A stretch of DNA of 40,979 bases from an uncultured Bacteroidales bacterium (GTDB lineage: Bacteria > Bacteroidota > Bacteroidia > Bacteroidales > UBA932), in contig ONDF01000040.1 in NCBI GenBank assembly GCA_900316525.1, forward strand, positions 1 to 40,979, read 5' to 3'. Shown piece by piece: positions 17,501-23,081 of the stretch. Position numbers and translations under genes: made by a program. Each line of letters starts with the position of its first letter. The first letter of the stretch is position 1. A model generated the notes under the pieces. That model searched no databases. It was not told the origin of the DNA and worked only from the letters and a program-made list of their open reading frames with translations.

Positions 17501-17831
17501 CTTCAAAGACACAAATATTGAGTTTACGAGTGGCCTATCAACGGGAGAAGTTGGTAATTATGGGAAAACGTTGTTCCCAGATTTAGATGGAGTACAGAAT
17601 TCATCCTCTGGGAGTATTGAGGTATATATTCATCCTAGTCTTTCTATGCTTGGAGCCGCCGAGGCATTTAGCCATGAAGGATTTGGTCATGCCTTACTCT
17701 ATATTCGAAATGGCCACGATCACAATGGAGCATCTCACCAAGTTGAAAGAATGCAGGACACGAATACTGTCTTGGTTGAAATGATTCTGAATGCACGGCG
17801 TGACACAATAAAGAATAATCCGCAGGATTAA
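11523..17831 (+). CDS. Secreted YD-repeat/RHS polymorphic toxin-like protein
   Basis: This 2102-aa protein starts with a Sec signal peptide (about 1-25, ending S-S-Y-A-Q). The N-terminal part has the SpvB/RHS-type opening with a P-V-T-L-T-Y-D strand and G-L-G-W-S-F. YD repeats begin near 1047 (Y-T-Y-D-S-A-G-R-L) and continue through the middle. The conserved RHS C-terminal core follows: D-H-L-G-S-V-R near 1776, Y-D-P-R-S-G-S-W-L-S-Q-D-P near 1862 and N-P-V-N-L-V-D-P-E-G near 1892. After that motif comes a roughly 205-aa variable tip with H-E-G-F-G-H at 2051-2056 and further His residues, suggesting a metallopeptidase-like toxin; the His spacing is one longer than classical HExxH. DNA of the body is lower in GC than the host, and the tip lower still. 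The ATG at 11523 follows a consensus promoter. No T6SS, PAAR or VgrG gene is nearby. Confidence 0.9.
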   Translation: MKTSRSYSLVCLVAVSLLSMVSSYAQEKHLLDTVKSKEGLRSNGGLGPMPYHYISSQDNIVMPAPDVAKMTRYTDTPVSYAIGLPEISIPIHTIQSRSLSLPVTLTYDASGIKPGEISGIAGLGWSFQAGGVITREIIGRKDDNSNDIPSETTNPNDAYYLSYYVRDSYNSDYDCYHYSFCGHSGSFYYLPDASGMKQIVPTEPTELIISNTNGGFEIIDTEGTRYLFTLAESSSRTLGSTDPNAPLVDNTVSYDIFTVTSWHLTDIWSMDGTDHITIHYHQIPSFSHHSYSYYRSVSFPYRYLGSDQYETNFSGGFDPTPTFQTKEWSTRAISSWTPFVPDTLSFNGGRVVISYSPSGVSGHLGSHRSYPVFLDSVELKDALDNTVGSWAFSKYITGDQRTLLTSVVQRGTDGSLIERWDLDYLSKNTNMYEDSIDLFGYFNSSCQKAFLRPFNDTYTIPFSGSPRVYNQVDAGKLSLTSITTASGSKTYFDFEPNAIATNGQSDLFPQSIEIGQRVSCIRAYDLSGGSEKFIRQRKFTYAGPDITIPVYGFQSAAFTSTSESNYFDGGTLVGYWYGPWSPVRTCSIVYSDQSNIPGMSLESARIFYHAVIEDVSESTPIKIRTRWEYDAVGAVSVGAGGAVWTPSDAHDNQYTNTSLNRNHFSHRVPSRIPRNGSQSNLIVPLGYYFMDQNRPQLSHPTRVTTYKMDLQSLQFVPVSMTEYTYEYADTLVQTGYRVDCKRSLNNNDLYEDPDYCLEDFDQQQIDRKIIYLRLKQRLDKEYLDDGTVKQKVTQYSYRFSPNGRSSFFGGNSYSLGTVHIPQMGSLQSPRQEMIGYFDSLPKVYIRTVVYPDELVGVTGCSWAKQLDSLGYRSPVAEELAVGVLGGTLLTKAGRYVTWGIVPVSTWADANTSLTLLKPSRIDTYRNGVNVGPTVFLSQYDTLGKSLEIKVDGQPVKTYAWGYGHRFPVAEIAGVSFTQLKALSSDPDKTRLDAIADAAVLNYPSDSTFLKDIFQSHLPQAQTTLYTYSPPFGISSIKDPSGRTTEYTYDSAGRLTSVKDEDGNKVMGYSYDLTRGGNGSPNRIETLAFTQPGSVIGTAVREVSYFDGLGRNIQNISVGAATNNQDLVTPISLNFLDYDFRVNLPYPATTNSSNSGSFRDNAQNDQQSFYGAGVKAYTSNIYEISSRKKIISTSLPGFTETTSFATTGAAENTVLRLSYNASANTVSASGYYPTGTFTVTRAIGPEGSRTESYADETDSPVLERVLLDESGTYADTYYIKDAIGRVICVIPPAEAAQLTSSTTGYSAVNCYTYAYDGRDRVTKRQLPAVAPETITYNDADLPLTRTRPAADGVSTEVFTTDYDVFNRPMRERYTYGNNPAVTLAEYHYDDYPSWSPNFSTESGFVTASDKDTRTHGLKTAERIRALPGSASPSALFSSDSTASVSRTFYYDGKSNVIQTIETDGAGKTLRASSKYGFSGNVLKERQRVSPGSGQAEHILDKNYTYDARLRPASVTAQLDGGSIASQGYLYDYMERIDSVSRGSGIENTKYNYSLQGWLLSANSTSWEETLRYASPSRSATSALPGKIGLITEWTSQQKGSPPDGSSTAETQAFSYDKAGRLLGSLRYLGTATIGTNTFTEQDITYDRSGNLLTLNRHGDSDSSPSDALSFSYSGPKRNGWTYDTHGNVLVDPLNGVSLEWNVRDLPRSLAAGDSATHRTYLADGTLKQISDGTASRIYLGDMVFDQSSGAISLESVGWEGGRLLPGTGNDNILYQVTDHLGSVRVVKDGMGDIFQRFDYYPFGGIRRSWSSSTNPPQLTLRYRFSGKEVAGQNVDASLVASAIMGTPAASAGTPYLDFGARLYDPRSGSWLSQDPMSEKYYRIIPYMYCAGNPVNLVDPEGEEVYPMSSYELEIIKSTLPQEARDYVQLNERGFIDDILLRQYSGNSLNFTNLLELVETDMVIVVSAADSYSYSDREGIVHNDGSLSYMGIDELFKDTNIEFTSGLSTGEVGNYGKTLFPDLDGVQNSSSGSIEVYIHPSLSMLGAAEAFSHEGFGHALLYIRNGHDHNGASHQVERMQDTNTVLVEMILNARRDTIKNNPQD

Positions 17832-17916
17832 CCGTTATTAAAACCTAACCTTACTAATTACCCCATACTTGAGGCGTGACAAATATCAGTTTTTAAATTA
17901 TAGTAGTTTTTGAAAA

Positions 17917-18408
17917 ATGAATAAAAAAATAATAATCTTGTTCTCCCTCGTAATGGGACAGTTGTGCACAACGGACCCGACTATTCTTCGTCGAGAGTAC
18001 GGATATTACGATAGAGATTCGAGCCGAGTTTGGATTAATGAGTATATAATCGAGAATACAACCTCGGAGGTAGTTTATTCATGGGTCGATTATAATGCAG
18101 ACAATAAAATAGGTAACACGCTAGCAATTAAGCGTTTTTTCTATAATCCACACGGTGGGATTAGCATAATAACTCTCTTAACGGATAGCATTATCATCGA
18201 TGATTATCAACCTATTGTTGGTGCAACTTTCCTAACTAAAATACCTCCAGGAGATGCATTTACATATATAATTATCAACAATAAGACGTTTGATAATCAT
18301 ATTTTTTACCTAAAAGAATCCGCACTATTAGATATAACTGGTTCGCCTATTATTAATAATGACGCCTTGTTTGATAAGAATTACATCGTCATCCCAGAAT
18401 CTCCATAG
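17917..18408 (+). CDS. Candidate immunity protein for the RHS tip
   Basis: This 163-aa protein is not from a family I recognise. It begins M-N-K-K-I-I-I-L-F-S-L-V-M-G, a likely Sec signal, so the mature part should be periplasmic or envelope-bound; a Cys at 17 lacks a clear lipobox. The rest is rich in Ile, Tyr, Asn and Thr and looks beta-stranded. Its place directly after a gene with a variable RHS tip is the standard place of the cognate immunity gene, and an exported inhibitor would suit a Sec-exported toxin. The role is inferred from position and composition only. Codon use is A/T-ending like the RHS tip and unlike the host genes. Confidence 0.6.
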   Translation: MNKKIIILFSLVMGQLCTTDPTILRREYGYYDRDSSRVWINEYIIENTTSEVVYSWVDYNADNKIGNTLAIKRFFYNPHGGISIITLLTDSIIIDDYQPIVGATFLTKIPPGDAFTYIIINNKTFDNHIFYLKESALLDITGSPIINNDALFDKNYIVIPESP

Positions 18409-18727
18409 AGATGATGGAGGGGTAGGAATTGGTGAATCATCTTTTTTTGATTATTTACTTATGATCAATTATCTTCCTACTCATGAAATAGAAGCAGTAT
18501 TTGGTAAAACGGTTATTCGTTTTGCAGACTTGAAAAATAAGGCTCAACACGGAGCTGTATACTATGGAAAAAGTAAAAATGGAACAGTATATGTCTATAC
18601 GAAAAATGGTTGGCATGCAAAGCCCGAGGTTATGCCTCTATCAACTCTACAGGAAAAAATACCCAATTACGGGAGTATTCAAGGTTATCGCGTTGGTCAC
18701 TCTGGTTATTACAATCCTCACCCATGA
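18359..18727 (+). pseudogene. Orphan RHS-type C-terminal tip fragment
   Basis: An open frame of up to 122 codons overlaps the end of the preceding gene by 50 nt. The protein-like part runs from about 18409; an internal ATG at 18461 would give 88 residues. It contains F-A-D-L-K-N-K-A, G-A-V-Y-Y-G-K-S and Y-V-Y-T-K-N-G-W and ends S-G-Y-Y-N-P-H-P. It looks like the C-terminal end of a larger toxin, with no signal peptide, YD repeats or N-P-x-x-x-x-D-P-x-G motif of its own. I read it as a displaced tip left when the present tip/immunity pair was inserted upstream. It could be recruited by recombination into the RHS gene. Whether it is translated is unknown. Confidence 0.55.
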
Positions 18728-19064
18728 AAAAGCGTATTCCCAGCCAACACACAATAATGATATATATCTTAATATTGAAGACTACCGTATCGAGATACAA
18801 TCTGATGACTCCTTGATAATTCTCATATTGACTGATTCCATTGCAAATAGAATGCAAGTCGAAAAGGATGTGATAGTTCATCTTCGTGATGAAAAAGGAC
18901 GAGTTGTCGTTGCTGGTCGAATGGGTCTCTTTGATGCTGCATTTCCAAGCGGATGCAATTATTATTTTTATAGTGCTAATAGGGATCCATGTTCAGGAAA
19001 GAAGAGGTATACTCTAAAACAGATTCCTCTTGTGTATCAAAAAAGAGTTCTGATGCATTGGTGA
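18615..19064 (+). CDS. Second candidate immunity protein
   Basis: This frame of 149 aa from the ATG at 18615 has a hydrophobic stretch V-I-A-L-V-T-L-V-I-T-I-L near residues 24-35 followed by A-Y-S-Q, resembling a signal peptide. The mature part has acidic and beta-type segments and two Cys. It overlaps the orphan tip frame by 113 nt, so the true start is uncertain; a TTG near 18690 or the upstream ATG at 18564 are alternatives. Position after the orphan tip suggests it is that toxin's immunity partner. No family is recognised. Base composition is A/T-rich like the cassette around it. Confidence 0.5.
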   Translation: MQSPRLCLYQLYRKKYPITGVFKVIALVTLVITILTHEKAYSQPTHNNDIYLNIEDYRIEIQSDDSLIILILTDSIANRMQVEKDVIVHLRDEKGRVVVAGRMGLFDAAFPSGCNYYFYSANRDPCSGKKRYTLKQIPLVYQKRVLMHW

Positions 19065-19111
19065 TTAACAATACCTAAGTCGCCGATCCATGCTACTGAA
19101 AATCTGAACCG

Positions 19112-19315
19112 CCGCGTTTACAGTCCCAGTACGCCGTGAGGCCGTTTTCTTGTAAACACGGCAAGGGAAACGGCGAAATCGGCCCGAAACGTTGCCACGT
19201 TTACACTTGTACCGCCTTCCTGGGTCGATTTCTTGTAAACGTGGAGAACCATCGGAAGTCAACTTCTATCAGGGAGAGGCTCCAACCGGAGTCAACCGAA
19301 ATCCGGAAAGGACAG
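19112..19315 (+). repeat. Right flanking direct repeat (about 204 bp)
   Basis: This copy of the 11144-11323 sequence has the same orientation. It differs at a few bases and has a 23-nt extra stretch at 19258-19280. The second inverted-repeat unit is intact; in the first, the right arm is GTAAACACGG, giving one mismatch with CCGCGTTTAC. It ends 8 nt before the queF stop codon. Confidence 0.93.
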
Positions 19316-19323
19316 CATGACGA

Positions 19324-19779
19324 TCACTCGTGCGTAGCGAAGCGCCGCTCCGCGAGCTGTTCCCATTTCGTGCCGGGGCGGCCGTAGTTCGCGTACGGGA
19401 AGATGGAGATGCCGCCGCGCGGGGTGAAGAAGCCCGTGACCTCGATGTACTTCGGGTCCATCAGCTTGATGAGGTCCTTCATGATGGTGTTCACGACGTC
19501 CTCGTGGAAATCGCCGTGGCTGCGGAAGCTGAACAGATAGAGCTTCAGGCTCTTGGACTCCACCATGCGGACGTCAGGCACGTAGCTGATGCGGATTTCC
19601 GCGAAGTCGGGCTGGCCGGTGATGGGGCACAGGGTGGTGAACTCCGGGCAGTTGAAACGCACCCAGTAGTCGTTGTCGGGATGCTGGTTCTCGAAGGTTT
19701 CCAGCACTTCGGGCGCATAGTCCTGGCTGTAGGACGTCTTGTGGCCCAGGCTCTTGAGGGCTTCGGGATTGCGTGCCAT
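19324..19779 (-). CDS. queF: NADPH-dependent 7-cyano-7-deazaguanine reductase
   Basis: This 151-aa protein has the size of short, unimodular QueF, which reduces preQ0 to preQ1 for queuosine tRNA modification. Catalytic Cys51 lies in [12 protein letters not shown], with Asp58 as the partner acid. The QueF signature follows as [13 protein letters not shown] with H-G-D-F-H-E. Its ATG is 1 nt after the prfA stop, so the two are translationally coupled. Its 3' end abuts the right flanking repeat. Confidence 0.95.
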   Translation of the reverse strand: MARNPEALKSLGHKTSYSQDYAPEVLETFENQHPDNDYWVRFNCPEFTTLCPITGQPDFAEIRISYVPDVRMVESKSLKLYLFSFRSHGDFHEDVVNTIMKDLIKLMDPKYIEVTGFFTPRGGISIFPYANYGRPGTKWEQLAERRFATHE

Positions 19780-19780
19780 C

Positions 19781-20881
19781 TTATGCTTCCTCCTCTCCGG
19801 CTTCTTTCAGGCGCTCGGCGTTCTCCGCGATCTGGAGCTGGTCGATGCACTCCTGGATGTCACCGTCCATGAAGACGGGCAGGTTGTACATGCTCCAGCC
19901 GATGCGGTGGTCCGTCACGCGGCCCTGGGGATAGTTGTAGGTACGGATCTTCGCGGAACGGTCGCCGGTGGAGACCATGGTCTTGCGCTTCGCGGCGATG
20001 CCGTCCAGGTATTTCTGATGCTCGAGATTGTACAGGCGGGTGCGGAGCTCCTCCATCGCCCGGTCCAGGTTCTTGAGCTGGGAACGCTCCTCCTGGCACT
20101 GGACCACGAGGCCGGACGGGATGTGCGTCAGGCGCACGGCGGAATAGGTGGTGTTCACGCCCTGTCCGCCCGGGCCGGAGGCGCAGAAGAGGTCCTTGCG
20201 GATGTCGGCCGGGTTCAGCTCGACGTCGAATTCGCCGGCTTCCGGGAACACGGCCACGGAGGCGGCCGACGTCTGGATGCGGCCCTGGGTTTCCGTCTGG
20301 GGGACGCGCTGGACGCGGTGCACGCCGGATTCATACTTCATCACGCCGTACACGCCGTCCTGGCTGGAGGAAAGCTTGAACACGATCTGCTTGAAGCCGC
20401 CGGCCGTGCCGGGAGCCTGGTCGGTGACCTCCAGTTTCCAGCCCCGGCGCTCGGCGAAGTGCTGGTACATGCGGAACAGGTCGCCGGCGAAGATGGCCGC
20501 CTCGTCACCACCGGTGCCGCCGCGGATTTCCACCATCGCGTTCTTGGAATCGTCCGGATCGGCCGGGATGAGGAGGAGCTTGATGTTCTGCTCCATCTCG
20601 GGGAGCTTGGGCTCGATCTCCGCGACCTCGTCGCGGGCCATCTCGCGAAGGTCCTCGTCCTTCTCGTTCATGAGGATGTCCTTCGCCTGCGCGAGCTCGT
20701 CCAGCATGCGCTTGTACTCGAGGCCGGCCTGGATGATGGGCTGCAGCTCCTTGTAGTCCTTGTTCAGCTGCACGAACTTCTTCATGTCGGCGATGACGGC
20801 CGGGTCGGCGAGCGACTCTTCCAGCTTCCTGTATTTGTCCTGAAGGCTCAGCACCTTCTCCAGCAATGTGTTCTCTGCCAT
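19781..20881 (-). CDS. prfA: Peptide chain release factor 1
   Basis: This 366-aa class I release factor recognises UAA and UAG and triggers peptide release. The G-G-Q motif is at 238-240 in [10 protein letters not shown]. The codon-recognition tripeptide P-x-T is P194-Q195-T196, which marks RF1 rather than RF2 (S-P-F). Length is normal. A sequence AAAGGAG ends 5 nt before the ATG, an unusually good Shine-Dalgarno match for this group, and a -7 box lies 23 nt upstream. The gene sits between mazG and queF on the same strand. Confidence 0.97.
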   Translation of the reverse strand: MAENTLLEKVLSLQDKYRKLEESLADPAVIADMKKFVQLNKDYKELQPIIQAGLEYKRMLDELAQAKDILMNEKDEDLREMARDEVAEIEPKLPEMEQNIKLLLIPADPDDSKNAMVEIRGGTGGDEAAIFAGDLFRMYQHFAERRGWKLEVTDQAPGTAGGFKQIVFKLSSSQDGVYGVMKYESGVHRVQRVPQTETQGRIQTSAASVAVFPEAGEFDVELNPADIRKDLFCASGPGGQGVNTTYSAVRLTHIPSGLVVQCQEERSQLKNLDRAMEELRTRLYNLEHQKYLDGIAAKRKTMVSTGDRSAKIRTYNYPQGRVTDHRIGWSMYNLPVFMDGDIQECIDQLQIAENAERLKEAGEEEA

Positions 20882-20904
20882 AGGGGCTCCTTTGAATTAG
20901 TCAG

Positions 20905-20912
20905 CAAAGATA
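20905..20912 (-). promoter_or_regulatory. -7 box of prfA
   Basis: TATCTTTG on the minus strand fits TAnnTTTG and ends 23 nt before the prfA ATG, inside the 55-nt gap after mazG. prfA-queF may thus be expressed independently of mazG. Confidence 0.5.
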
Positions 20913-20936
20913 CGGAAAAAACTCCGAATTACCATA

Positions 20937-21737
20937 TCAGAGCCCTTTGGCCTTCCCTTCGTCCCAGATGGCGTCCATTTCGGCGAGGGTCATGTCCGCG
21001 AGTTTCAGGCCGCGGCGGAGGGTTTCCTCCTCCATATAGGAGAAGCGGCGGCGGAACTTGTCGCAGGCGCCGCTGAGGGCGGCTTCCGGGTCGATGCCGT
21101 ACAGGCGGGAGGCGTTGATGACGGCGAACAGCAGGTCGCCGAACTCCTCCAGCATGTGCTTCGGGTCGTCTTCCTCGCAGGCGTCCTTCGCCTCCCCCAT
21201 CTCCTCCTGCACCTTGGGCCAGACATCCTCCTTCTGCTCCCAGTCGAAGCCGCAGCCGCGGGCCTTCTCCTGCATGGACAGGGCCTTGAGGATGGCGGGC
21301 ATGGCGTCGGGGATGCCAGCCATGACCCGTTTGTTGCCGTCCTTCTCCTTCGCCTTCACGAGCTCCCAGGTGTCGGCGATCTCCTTCGCGGTGGTAGGCT
21401 TGCCGGCCTCGGGGCCGAACACGTGCGGGTGGCGGAAGACCATCTTGTCGCACACCTTGTTCAGGGAGTCGGCGATGTCGAAGGAACCCTCTTCCTGGGC
21501 GATACGGGCGTAGAAGACCATGTGGTACAGCAGGTCGCCGATTTCCTTCGCCGTGCCCTTGCGGTCACCCTTGAGGATGGTGTCGCTGAGCTCGTACACT
21601 TCCTCCTCCGTCATCGGCCGGATGGTGTCGATGGTCTGCGCCGCATTCCACGGGCATTTTTCCCGCAGAAGGTCCATGATATCGAGCAAACGGCCGAACG
21701 CGGCCACCTTTTCTTCCCTGGTATGCATTTTATTCAT
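20937..21737 (-). CDS. mazG: Nucleoside triphosphate pyrophosphohydrolase
   Basis: This 266-aa MazG should hydrolyse NTPs/dNTPs to monophosphates and pyrophosphate, a house-cleaning role. It has two MazG-type helical domains. The N-terminal domain has C-P-W-N-A-A-Q-T and the metal-binding pattern E-E-V-Y-E-L with E-I-G-D-L-L-Y. The C-terminal domain has E-E-M-G-E-A-K-D and E-E-F-G-D-L-L-F-A. Starts at 21737 (M-N-K-M-H-T) and 21728 (M-H-T) are both possible; the first is only 10 nt from the -7 box. The much longer open frame upstream is the antisense of the CoA-transferase gene and is ignored. Confidence 0.94.
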   Translation of the reverse strand: MNKMHTREEKVAAFGRLLDIMDLLREKCPWNAAQTIDTIRPMTEEEVYELSDTILKGDRKGTAKEIGDLLYHMVFYARIAQEEGSFDIADSLNKVCDKMVFRHPHVFGPEAGKPTTAKEIADTWELVKAKEKDGNKRVMAGIPDAMPAILKALSMQEKARGCGFDWEQKEDVWPKVQEEMGEAKDACEEDDPKHMLEEFGDLLFAVINASRLYGIDPEAALSGACDKFRRRFSYMEEETLRRGLKLADMTLAEMDAIWDEGKAKGL

Positions 21738-21747
21738 AAAATTTTTA

Positions 21748-21776
21748 CAAATATACAAAGAATCTGCGTATATTTG
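21748..21776. promoter_or_regulatory. Back-to-back mazG and CoA-transferase -7 boxes
   Basis: TATATTTG occurs on the minus strand (complement of 21748-21755, for mazG) and on the plus strand (21769-21776, for the CoA-transferase), 13 nt apart. The -33 regions of the two promoters must overlap the other promoter's -7 box. Leaders are short: 10 nt from box to mazG ATG and 12 nt to the CoA-transferase ATG. Confidence 0.6.
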
Positions 21777-21788
21777 CCCGGTTTGCGT

Positions 21789-23072
21789 ATGAAGCCCTTG
21801 ACATTCATATCGCCGGACGAAGCCGTCCGCGGCGTCCGGAGCGGGGATCACATCCACCTCTCTCCGATCGCCAGCGTCCCCCACGTCCTCATCGACGCCC
21901 TGTGCCGCAGGGCCGGGGAACTGCGTGACCTGCACTTCCATCATTTCCATACCGAAGGACCTGCCCCGTACGGTTCCAAGGAGTACGAAGGCGTCTTTTT
22001 CGACCAGGGTTTCTTCGTGGGCCCGAACGTGCGGAAAAGCGTCCAGGAAGGCTATGCCGACTATATCCCCACGCACCTGTTCGAGTCGCAGGCGATGTAC
22101 CGCAGCGGCGCGCTCCCGTGCGACGTCGCGATGGTGCAGGTTTCCGAGCCTGTGGACGGGATCGTCTCCCTCGGCACCTCCGTGGACTGCTCGGTCGCAG
22201 CCCTCGAGGTGGCCCGCCTGAAAATCGCCGTCGTCAATCCGAACGTGCCCTTCTCCTATGGAGAGCCCATCCCCGTGGACCGGTTCGACGCCTTCGTCTG
22301 GGACGAGACGCCGCTGATCACCAAGGACTACGTGCAGCCCACGGAAATCGACCGGATGATCGGCAGGAACTGCTCGGAACTCGTGCCGGACGGGGCCTGC
22401 CTGCAGATGGGCATCGGCTCGCTGCCCAACGCCGTCTGCTCGGAACTCGCGAACCACCAGCACCTCGGCCTCCACACGGAAATGTTCGCCGACGGCGCCC
22501 TGGACCTCATCCGGAAAGGCGTCATCGACGGGGCCGCGAAGAAGATCGACACCGGCCAGGTCGTCGCCTCCTTCCTCCTGGGCTCGCAGGACGTGTACGA
22601 CTTCATCGACCGGAACCCGGCCGTCCAGATGCGGGAAATCGCCTACACGAACGACCCCTGGATCATCGCGAAGAACCCGAACGTCGTGTCCATCAACTCC
22701 GCGACCGAAATCGACCTCACCGGCCAGGTGTGCGCCGATTCCATCGGCACGCGCATCTACTCCGGCACCGGCGGCCAGCTGGACTTCGTCCGCGGCGCCA
22801 AGATGTCCCCCGGCGGCAAGGCCGTCATCGCCCTCGCCTCCCGCACCGCGAAACTCGCCCCGAAGATCGTCCCCACCCTGAAGCCCGGCGCCGGCGTCGT
22901 CACGCCCCGCGCGGACGTGCAGTGGGTCGTCACCGAATACGGCGCTGTGAACCTGTACGGCAAGTCCCTGCAGGAGCGCGCCCGCCTGCTGATCTCCATC
23001 GCCCATCCCGACGACAGAGAACAGTTGGACCGAGCCGCGTTCGAACGGTTCGGTCCCCACTGGAAGTATTAA
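21789..23072 (+). CDS. Acetyl-CoA hydrolase/transferase family CoA-transferase
   Basis: This 427-aa protein belongs to the family containing 4-hydroxybutyrate and butyryl-CoA:acetate CoA-transferases, which move CoA between carboxylic acids through a glutamyl-CoA intermediate. The expected catalytic Glu is E231 in G-L-H-T-E-M-F-A-D-G, and the glycine-rich Q-M-G-I-G-S-L-P-N segment at 206-214 fits the CoA-binding region. Length is typical. Substrate is not settled by sequence. The convergent acyl-CoA dehydrogenase with EtfAB, and a butyrate kinase farther right, make butyryl-CoA or a relative plausible. The start at 21789 follows its promoter box. Only 9 nt separate its stop from that of the dehydrogenase gene. 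Confidence 0.87.
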   Translation: MKPLTFISPDEAVRGVRSGDHIHLSPIASVPHVLIDALCRRAGELRDLHFHHFHTEGPAPYGSKEYEGVFFDQGFFVGPNVRKSVQEGYADYIPTHLFESQAMYRSGALPCDVAMVQVSEPVDGIVSLGTSVDCSVAALEVARLKIAVVNPNVPFSYGEPIPVDRFDAFVWDETPLITKDYVQPTEIDRMIGRNCSELVPDGACLQMGIGSLPNAVCSELANHQHLGLHTEMFADGALDLIRKGVIDGAAKKIDTGQVVASFLLGSQDVYDFIDRNPAVQMREIAYTNDPWIIAKNPNVVSINSATEIDLTGQVCADSIGTRIYSGTGGQLDFVRGAKMSPGGKAVIALASRTAKLAPKIVPTLKPGAGVVTPRADVQWVVTEYGAVNLYGKSLQERARLLISIAHPDDREQLDRAAFERFGPHWKY

Positions 23073-23081
23073 AAATCGTCT

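Larger units (their letters stand above)
17832..19064 (+). other. A/T-rich toxin/immunity cassette tail
   Basis: This stretch downstream of the RHS gene is the most A/T-rich in the window: one 60-base row (18181-18240) has 21 G+C. It carries three short overlapping frames, listed separately: a candidate immunity gene, an orphan tip fragment and a second candidate immunity gene. The 85 nt between the RHS stop and the first gene hold no consensus promoter, so co-transcription with the RHS gene is likely. Confidence 0.7.

Noticed and set aside
18724..18816. 30-codon frame starting at the ATGA overlap after the orphan tip
   Set aside because: The ATGA looks like a coupled start, but the frame is very short. 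The neighbouring frame to 19064 has the better protein-like sequence and signal-peptide-like segment.
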